Below, piece by piece: positions 1 to 5,953 of a DNA stretch of 20,493 nucleotides; position 1 is the stretch's first letter, and every line of letters begins with the position of its first letter. The notes beneath the pieces were generated by a model. That model saw only the letters and a program-made list of their open reading frames with translations, searched no databases and was not told the DNA's origin. Both the position numbers and the translations under genes were made by a program. The stretch comes from CAYNVS01 sp964400725 (GTDB taxonomy: Bacteria > Myxococcota_A > SURF-8 > CAYNVS01). The stretch is from assembly GCA_964400725.1 (NCBI GenBank), contig CAYNVS010000050.1, forward strand, positions 1 through 20,493, in the 5' to 3' direction.

Positions 1-213
1 TACGTCTGTCGTATCGGTCTCGTCGCCGTCGGTGGGAGCGACTTCTTTGTCGTCCACGTCAACGTTGTCGGGTACATCCGGAACTTCGGTTTTGTCGATG
101 TCTTTGTCCTCGTCCGTTCCGTTATTGTCGGACGAAGAGCTGCACGCCAGCATTGTGAGGCTCATACACAACGCGAGCGCCAACATAAGTAAAGCGCTGT
201 TCAGTTTCTTCAT
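1..213 (-). CDS. Asp/Thr-rich lipoprotein, N-terminal part only
   Basis: The gene runs off the left edge; 71 codons are visible. The ATG is at 213-211, preceded by AAGGAG about 8 nt upstream. The product begins MKKLNSALLMLALALCMSL, a signal peptide, then MLAC, an acceptable but not classical lipobox, then a Ser run. The rest is low-complexity and rich in Asp, Glu, Thr, Val and Pro, as is common in linkers that hold a surface lipoprotein's domain away from the membrane. No fold or function can be read from this part. Asp/Thr-rich lipoprotein linkers are frequent in myxobacteria-like genomes. It is divergent from the membrane protein at 656 and has its own promoter candidates at 341-369 and 260-289. 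Lipoprotein status is fairly sure, function unknown. Confidence 0.8.
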   Translation of the reverse strand, partial: MKKLNSALLMLALALCMSLTMLACSSSSDNNGTDEDKDIDKTEVPDVPDNVDVDDKEVAPTDGDETDTTDV

Positions 214-259
214 TTCTTTAACTCCTTTGAAAGTTAAGTGTTTAAAAAAGCCACCTTCA

Positions 260-289
260 TAGTTACAAAAGGCTCCAAAAACCTGTCAA
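260..289 (-). promoter_or_regulatory. Weak second promoter candidate for the 213 lipoprotein
   Basis: Reading minus: TTGACA (289-284), an 18-nt spacer, then TAACTA (265-260). The -35 is a consensus match, the -10 is mediocre. It would give a leader of about 40 nt to the ATG at 213. It may act with or instead of the upstream candidate at 341-369. Confidence 0.35.
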
Positions 290-300
290 TTCGCGTTTTT

Positions 301-319
301 CCGCGGATTATGCCCGCGG
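301..319. other. CCGCGG hairpin in the lipoprotein leader
   Basis: Two copies of CCGCGG (301-306 and 314-319) flank a 7-nt loop and form a 6-bp all-GC stem on either strand. No T-run follows on either side, so it is not an intrinsic terminator. It lies in the 5' leader of the lipoprotein transcript if the promoter at 341-369 is used. A role in mRNA stability or protein binding is possible but unproven. Confidence 0.45.
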
Positions 320-340
320 TAATATCCAGTTCATCTATTC

Positions 341-369
341 ATACTAGTAAAAACAAAACTTGAGGTCAA
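341..369 (-). promoter_or_regulatory. Sigma70-like promoter for the 213 lipoprotein
   Basis: Reading minus: TTGACC (369-364), a 17-nt spacer, then TAGTAT (346-341). Five of six -35 bases match consensus and the spacing is optimal. The transcript would carry a leader of about 120 nt containing the CCGCGG hairpin at 301-319. Confidence 0.55.
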
Positions 370-380
370 GTAAAATTTAT

Positions 381-411
381 CGCATAACGCCGCCGGGGCG
401 GCGCTAATGCG
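381..411. repeat. Strong GC-rich stem-loop in the divergent gap
   Basis: An outer stem CGCAT (381-385) / ATGCG (407-411) encloses an inner stem CGCCGC (388-393) / GCGGCG (398-403) with a CGGG loop. No good U-tract follows on either strand. It lies just upstream of the leftward promoter at 341-369. It may be a REP-like element or a separator of the two divergent units. Only the fold potential is seen directly. Confidence 0.5.
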
Positions 412-432
412 TCGGCAAGGCCTGCAAATTTC

Positions 433-446
433 TAATGCCCGCATTA
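433..446. promoter_or_regulatory. TAATGC-CC-GCATTA palindrome
   Basis: A perfect 6+6 inverted repeat with a 2-nt centre, followed on plus by an A-run and TATAAT at 453-458. The TATAAT could be a -10 with no good -35 (TTCTAA at 430). The palindrome would then sit in the spacer, as repressor or MerR-type sites can. This is a weak suggestion. Confidence 0.3.
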
Positions 447-540
447 AAAAAATATAATAACGATAATTTCCGCATCGGTTTTTAATTGTACTTTCCGCAC
501 GAGCTTTTTATACAAACGCAAGACGCCGTTTTAAAAACGA

Positions 541-588
541 TGCAAAATTTACAATAAAATTTGCATAGAAATACTTTTATGGTATATT
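541..588 (+). promoter_or_regulatory. Promoter with overlapping 25-bp palindrome for the 656 gene
   Basis: The promoter is TTGCAT (561-566), a 16-nt spacer, and TATATT (583-588), giving a leader of about 60 nt. A palindrome spans 541-565, with arms TGCAAA and TTTGCA and inner TTTA/TAAA. Ten of twelve symmetric positions pair, and the right arm covers the first five bases of the -35. That geometry fits an operator where a dimeric regulator would block RNA polymerase. The regulator is not identifiable here. Confidence 0.5.
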
Positions 589-655
589 GCAACTTTAAAG
601 AAAGCCGATTAACGCTATTGAGAGTAGTTAATAAATGGAAGGAAGGTAACGTTTT

Positions 656-2260
656 ATGAAAATCAGACTGAGAATTTCGCTGGTTTTTGTCCTCGTCGCG
701 GCTGCGTTCTTCATTTTCAACCATTTTTACGTTTTGCAAAAAATGACGGACGACGCCAAGGAGCGCGTTGAAAACAACTTGAAACAGTCGTTCGACTCTT
801 TCGCTTCCAGCCAGTCCACACGAGAGAAGCTCTCATTCAGAAGAATTCAAGAGGTTTACACCAACGAAAAAATCATCAAAGGCGTCGTCGCATCCGAGGA
901 AGAGCTCGCCAAAGATTTAGAAGCGATGAAGAAGGGCGACTTGGCCAAAAAAGACGCCCGCCACAACTATCTTTTTATCACGCTTCATCAGGTCGAGGCC
1001 GGAATGAGCGAAAGCGTCCTTATTCTTAACGAAAAAGGCGTCGAGCTGGTCGCTTCTTTCGACTCCAACAAGCGCGAAAACGATTATTCCGCTCACCCTT
1101 TAATAAAATCCTGCCTTAACGACCGCCCCGGCGAAGACGTATGGAACGAAAAGAAATTCGGCATCGCCGGATCGCCGTTTCTCGTCAGCTGCTATCCCAT
1201 TAAATATTCCGGCGAAATCAAAGGCGCGGTGCTTTACGTAAGACCGATGTCCACCGAATACCTGCTTTCCGTCAAGGCGGTCAGCGTTTCGGATAAAACC
1301 GTCGCCGTGGCATATTGGGCGCAGGACGGACTTCTCGCCAGCACGCTTCTGCCGGGTCAGCATAACTCGCTGAAAACCGAAATAGCCAAAATGCAGCCGG
1401 AGCTTAACAAGCTGTTCGCGGGCATCGGCGACGAGGACGGACGCCGCTTCGACAAGCAGGCGGTAAGAGACGTCGTTTTGGGCGACAAAGTTTACAAGGC
1501 TCTTCCGGCCACATCTCCGTTTAACTACGAAGGAAAGAAAATCGTCGGATTGATGTTCCTTTACAGCTGGACCGACGCTTATAAAACAATCGGCGACCTC
1601 GTAGTGGCCAACCTCGCGTTCTCTCTCATAGTTCTATTGTTAGGCGTCATTCTCGGTCTTGCGGCCGTTCAGCAGGCGTATAAAACGATGGATTTCATTC
1701 TCGAAGGAGCCAACAAAATCAACCTCGGCAACACCGAATTTCTTTTCACATCCGAAAACAAGTATCTCCAACAGCTTGCCGATACCCTCAACATGATGAA
1801 CGGCGTTATGTCCGGCAAAATAATGCCGTCAAGCGAGGAAGAAGCTCTTAAAATGACCAGCGCGTCGGGCGGCAGCCACAAACCCGCCGGAGCCGCGCGC
1901 GGCTCTTCGGCGATGGATGTCGCGCACGAGGACGCCAACGGCAGCGGCCCCATTCCCGCCTCGCAGTCCGTTTCGTCGGGCGTTCCCGAAGTTGAGCCCG
2001 AACAAAAGATTGAGACGCCGAAATCGACCGAGCCGCAGGACGAAGACAAAGAAGAATACTACGCCAAACTGTTCGCCAATTTCATAAAGGCCAAAGTGGA
2101 ATGCGGCGAAGACGTTTCCAGCGTCAGCAAAGAACGCTTCATCGAAAAGCTGAAGACGACCGAAGAAAAACTGATTGAAAAACACGGATGCAAGGGCGTT
2201 AAATTCGACATCAAAGTAAAGAACAACAAAGTTACCCTCGTCCCTGAAATTTACAATTAA
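656..2260 (+). CDS. Two-TM sensor-like membrane protein with MXAN_5187-type C-terminal domain
   Basis: 534 aa. A Shine-Dalgarno stretch (GGAAGGAAGG) precedes the ATG. Layout: an N-terminal TM helix (about residues 5-25); an extracytoplasmic region of about 285 residues that looks like a dCache/PAS-type sensor; a second TM helix (about 313-337); a HAMP-like amphipathic segment (about 338-390); a disordered Ser/Pro/Glu linker (about 395-460); and a compact C-terminal domain (about 465-534) with F-x2-F-x2-AK-x2-CGE and KHGCKGVKFDIKVK. I recognise that last domain from myxobacterial MXAN_5187-family proteins, whose role is not established to my knowledge. There is no kinase, cyclase or chemotaxis output domain. 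The architecture suggests a sensor relaying a signal to an unknown cytoplasmic partner. A strong terminator follows. Family assignment is from memory of the motif; the function is inference. Confidence 0.85.
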   Translation: MKIRLRISLVFVLVAAAFFIFNHFYVLQKMTDDAKERVENNLKQSFDSFASSQSTREKLSFRRIQEVYTNEKIIKGVVASEEELAKDLEAMKKGDLAKKDARHNYLFITLHQVEAGMSESVLILNEKGVELVASFDSNKRENDYSAHPLIKSCLNDRPGEDVWNEKKFGIAGSPFLVSCYPIKYSGEIKGAVLYVRPMSTEYLLSVKAVSVSDKTVAVAYWAQDGLLASTLLPGQHNSLKTEIAKMQPELNKLFAGIGDEDGRRFDKQAVRDVVLGDKVYKALPATSPFNYEGKKIVGLMFLYSWTDAYKTIGDLVVANLAFSLIVLLLGVILGLAAVQQAYKTMDFILEGANKINLGNTEFLFTSENKYLQQLADTLNMMNGVMSGKIMPSSEEEALKMTSASGGSHKPAGAARGSSAMDVAHEDANGSGPIPASQSVSSGVPEVEPEQKIETPKSTEPQDEDKEEYYAKLFANFIKAKVECGEDVSSVSKERFIEKLKTTEEKLIEKHGCKGVKFDIKVKNNKVTLVPEIYN

Positions 2261-2285
2261 TGTAAATAAATTAGCCGTAATTTCC

Positions 2286-2317
2286 GAGCGCCCGATAATA
2301 GGGCGCTCTTTTATTTT
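2286..2317 (+). terminator. Rho-independent terminator after the membrane protein gene
   Basis: A perfect 8-bp stem GAGCGCCC (2286-2293) / GGGCGCTC (2301-2308) with a 7-nt loop, then TTTTATTTT. It is 26 bp past the stop codon and ends 31 bp before the ATG of the helicase gene. Confidence 0.9.
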
Positions 2318-2347
2318 AAGCCTCTTTAGAGTTCAAGCCGCCTAACA

Positions 2348-5300
2348 ATGAACGAGCCGCAGGAAAGATTCGCAAAGGCGCGCAAAGGGTGCGCGGTTTC
2401 AGCCAGCGCCGGAACCGGCAAGACCAAAGCTCTTACCGACAGGTACGTCGCGTTGATTACGGGAGCCGCGACCGGCAAACCGGTCGATCCCTCGCGAATT
2501 CTATTCGTTACCTTCGGGCGCAAAGCCGCCAACGAGCTTAAAAAAAGGCTGACCGACGCGGCTGCGGCAAAACTGCTCGACGCCGAGCCTGAAACCGCAA
2601 AAAAAATCGACGCGTCCGCCGCGCTGACTCCCCAAGTTTTCACTTACCACGGCTTCGCAAAGCGGGTATTGGCCGAGCACGGAGCGATAGAAGGGTATCC
2701 GCCGGATTTCAGAATTCTTCCGCAGTCGGAGGCTCGCCGCTTGAGAGACCGCATCGCGCTGGACGCCGTAAACGCGCGGATTGAATCCGGCTGCGACAAA
2801 TCGGCCGAGCTTCTAGCTTTCCGATCGGCCGAAGAAATAAGAACGGAGCTTTTAAACCTTCTCGACGATTTTGCCCGCCTTTCCCTCGGCCTAGAATCCT
2901 ACGCGAAAGACGACAAACCGCCCGCGCCCGTTCCGACCGCCGAAGACGTTTCATCCGCTCTGCGTTCCGCCGCCTTAGAGTCGGCGCGGTTAGATAAAAA
3001 ACAGGCTGAAATTTTCGCCGATTTCCTCGAAGTCTTATTGCGCGGAAACCCGCCGCCGAATGGAACGGCTTACAGCCAGCTTATGGACTGGCTTGCAGGC
3101 GCGAAAGAAGAGCTGACCGCATTTTGCAAAAGCAAAGAAACGGGTTTCAAACGCGATTTCAAAACCGCGTGCCTCTCTTCGGTCAAGCAGGCCGTCAGCG
3201 AGCTGGCCGAGCGAGCCTCGCAGCCTTACGTCGATTACATGCTGGCTCTTGCCAATGAAATCGAAACCGCGTTTATCGCCGAAAAGAAAAGGCTTGGAGC
3301 CGCGGAATTTTCAGATCTCGAACGTCTGGCGGTGAAGATAATCGCCGAACCCAACCGCGCCGACGTGCGCGCTCGTCTGGCCTCTCTTTACGACTTCATA
3401 CTCGTCGATGAGTTTCAAGACACGAACCGCAATCAGGCTAAAATGATAACGGCGCTCACGGAAGAAGACGAGTGCGGCGCGGCGGCTCCGGCGCTTAATA
3501 TGGTCGGCGATCCCAAACAGTGCATATATAATTTCAGAGGCGCAAATCTCGAATCTTTTCTCGAATTCGCAAAAAATTCGCCGGAAAGAGAACGCTTCAA
3601 TCAAAATTACCGAAGCGTCAAACAAATACTCGACTACGTAAACTTCGCGTGGGGACGAATCTGCCGGCGCGTTTACGGAGAAAACGCGGAAGATTTTTAC
3701 GGCGCGGAAGACGAGCTTTCCGTTCCATTCGACGAGAGCGCAAGAAAAGCTCCTAACGAAAAACTAGACGGCGTTTTTTTATACGCGCCCAAAAATAAAA
3801 TTTCGGCGGACGAAGGAAGAGCGCTCGGCGCGAAAGCTTTGGTGGAAAACGTCATCAAACTAAAAAGAGAAGGCGCGATAGGCGATTACGCCGACGTCTG
3901 CGTCTTGACGCGCTCTCGCAAAGGATTCCCCGAACTCGCTAAACAATTTGAAGCGGCCGGCATAAAGGCGGTTTTCTCCTCCTCGGAGCCCGACGAAGGA
4001 ACGGAAACGGTCAAAGCGGAGCTGAACGCAGCGCTTCAATTTCTTCTTTCGCCGTCCGACCAAAGCGCCCTATACGCATTGCTATGCTCGCCGTTCTGCG
4101 CTCTTCCCGACGCATGCGCCGCGGCTTTGTTGGCCGGAAAAGAAGAACGCGGACGCTTTACGGACTGGATGTCCGGATTAACGGACGATGCGCCCGCGCC
4201 GATTGGACTTTCGGAGAACGAGGTCGAGCGTCTCCTTACATTCAGAGAAGCGACCATCGCAGCCAGAAAATCGCTCGGACGAAAAAGCGCGCGTAAAATT
4301 ATAGCGGGTATGATAGACCAGGCGGGATATATAAAACGCTTATCGGCTCTTCCCGACCGCGAAGGCAGGCTGTCGGCCGCCCGCGAATGGCTTTCAAAAG
4401 CCGAAAGGCTTGGGCGCGACGGGCAAAACGCCGCGCTTGTTTTATCGAAAATGAAAGGCGAAACGAGCGCGGGAGAGGACGAAGACGACTTCGACCCGCC
4501 GCAAGCGGCGCCCGACGCGGTAAACGTAATGACCGTTCACAAGGCGAAGGGACTGCAATGGGACGTCGTCTGCCTATTCGGACTGCCGGTCAAGAAAGGC
4601 GGAAACGCGGCGCGCTGGGCGACTTTCTCGCCCGCCGGAGGCGCGGCGGTCAAACCGCCTTTGGGCTTGGAAGGTAAAATTTGGAAGGAAGCCGTCGAGG
4701 CTCAAATCATAGAAGAATACAAAGAGGAAGCGAGAATTATTTACGTGGCTCTTACCCGCGCCAAGCGCCGCCTTGAAATTTACTTCTCGGAAGGCGCGCT
4801 CGAAGAAAAGCGGCAAAAGAAAGACGACGACGATTCTCGTTCGAGCGTTTTCAACTGGAACAAAGCGTTTTACGAGACCGCCGACGCGCGTCTAGCCTGC
4901 GAGGCTGATTTGTGCCGCATCGAGGAAATTGAAGCCTCTCCCGAAGACGAAAACGCGGACGAAAAAAGCTCCGCGCTCCCCTTCCCTTCTCCGTTGAGCT
5001 TTGAGACGGACGTAAAAGAGGCGGTAAAGCTAGCGACCGCTCAACCGTCGGATGACCGGCTTATACCGCGTCTGGCGGCAAGAAACGCTCTCGCCGCGGC
5101 GACGTGTCCTCGGATGACAAAACTGCTATTCGCAAGGTCTCGCTGCTCGCCTATCGAAGCCGGATCCAATTTAGAGCCGTTCCGACAGCGCGCGCTCGCG
5201 ATGCGCGACGAAAGCGAGATTAAAGGCGTCGTCGCGGGAGAGTTTTTCCATTTGCTTATGGAGCGTCTCGACTTCGGCTCAGACGAACCGGCGCCGGAAG

Positions 5301-5929
5301 CTATTAACGAACGGCTGTTGAGTTTCGGCCTGCCGAAACGTTTTTTGAACTGCCCTGCCGTAAACGCTCTTAAAAAAGACTGCGCGCGGCTTTGGCGCGA
5401 CGCCCGCTTTAAACAAATATTCGCCGGAAGCGCCGTATTGAGAGAAACGCCGTTCGAGCTTTTATGCGAAACCGCCGCTGGGCGGCTGATTATAACGGGA
5501 AGAATGGACGCCGCGGCTCTGAAAGACGATGCCGCAACCATAGTTGATTACAAATACGGCGACGCCGACGAATCCTCGATGGAAATATATTTATGTCAGC
5601 TCGCGCTTTACCGGAGGGCTTTAATCAAACGCGCCGAGGCGGAAGGCGCAAGACTCGAAGTCAACGCCGCGCTCTGTTTCCCTTCGCGCCGGGAGCCGTT
5701 CGTATTTTTGCCTCCGCAGGGGAGCAAAGAATCGGAAGAGATTGAATCGAAGCTCGACGACGCGCTCGCGCTCGCCAGAAATGCCGCGTCCGGACGCTCG
5801 CTTCCGCCGCGAGTAAACCTCGAAACGTGCGACTCCGCGACGTGCAGCTTCAGGCCGTTCTGCTATCCGTTCAGCCGCTCTCCGCAAACGCCCGAAACCG
5901 GCGATGAAAGCGACGAACCGCGCATATAA
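2348..5929 (+). CDS. UvrD/RecB-type (AddA-like) helicase-nuclease
   Basis: 1193 aa, close to the usual AddA length. It is an ATP-dependent DNA helicase fused to a PD-(D/E)XK nuclease, expected to process double-strand ends for recombination. Superfamily 1 motifs appear in order: Walker A SASAGTGKT (18-26), DEFQD (354-358), GDPKQ (387-391), NYRS (420-423), TVHKAKGL (729-736) and VALTRAK (800-806). The C-terminal nuclease has H968, D1054 in GRMDA, and D1067/K1069 in VDYKYG. Four cysteines (C920; C1161, C1166, C1172) are placed as in Fe-S nucleases of AddB/Cas4 type, but with C-x4-C-x5-C rather than the usual C-x2-C-x5-C. No addB-like partner lies beside it. The ATG at 2348 has no obvious Shine-Dalgarno, and a terminator lies just upstream, so expression may be low or depend on readthrough. 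Helicase-nuclease assignment is sure; AddA orthology less so. Confidence 0.93.
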   Translation: MNEPQERFAKARKGCAVSASAGTGKTKALTDRYVALITGAATGKPVDPSRILFVTFGRKAANELKKRLTDAAAAKLLDAEPETAKKIDASAALTPQVFTYHGFAKRVLAEHGAIEGYPPDFRILPQSEARRLRDRIALDAVNARIESGCDKSAELLAFRSAEEIRTELLNLLDDFARLSLGLESYAKDDKPPAPVPTAEDVSSALRSAALESARLDKKQAEIFADFLEVLLRGNPPPNGTAYSQLMDWLAGAKEELTAFCKSKETGFKRDFKTACLSSVKQAVSELAERASQPYVDYMLALANEIETAFIAEKKRLGAAEFSDLERLAVKIIAEPNRADVRARLASLYDFILVDEFQDTNRNQAKMITALTEEDECGAAAPALNMVGDPKQCIYNFRGANLESFLEFAKNSPERERFNQNYRSVKQILDYVNFAWGRICRRVYGENAEDFYGAEDELSVPFDESARKAPNEKLDGVFLYAPKNKISADEGRALGAKALVENVIKLKREGAIGDYADVCVLTRSRKGFPELAKQFEAAGIKAVFSSSEPDEGTETVKAELNAALQFLLSPSDQSALYALLCSPFCALPDACAAALLAGKEERGRFTDWMSGLTDDAPAPIGLSENEVERLLTFREATIAARKSLGRKSARKIIAGMIDQAGYIKRLSALPDREGRLSAAREWLSKAERLGRDGQNAALVLSKMKGETSAGEDEDDFDPPQAAPDAVNVMTVHKAKGLQWDVVCLFGLPVKKGGNAARWATFSPAGGAAVKPPLGLEGKIWKEAVEAQIIEEYKEEARIIYVALTRAKRRLEIYFSEGALEEKRQKKDDDDSRSSVFNWNKAFYETADARLACEADLCRIEEIEASPEDENADEKSSALPFPSPLSFETDVKEAVKLATAQPSDDRLIPRLAARNALAAATCPRMTKLLFARSRCSPIEAGSNLEPFRQRALAMRDESEIKGVVAGEFFHLLMERLDFGSDEPAPEAINERLLSFGLPKRFLNCPAVNALKKDCARLWRDARFKQIFAGSAVLRETPFELLCETAAGRLIITGRMDAAALKDDAATIVDYKYGDADESSMEIYLCQLALYRRALIKRAEAEGARLEVNAALCFPSRREPFVFLPPQGSKESEEIESKLDDALALARNAASGRSLPPRVNLETCDSATCSFRPFCYPFSRSPQTPETGDESDEPRI

Positions 5930-5953
5930 AAACGCTCTCGACCGCTAGACAGA

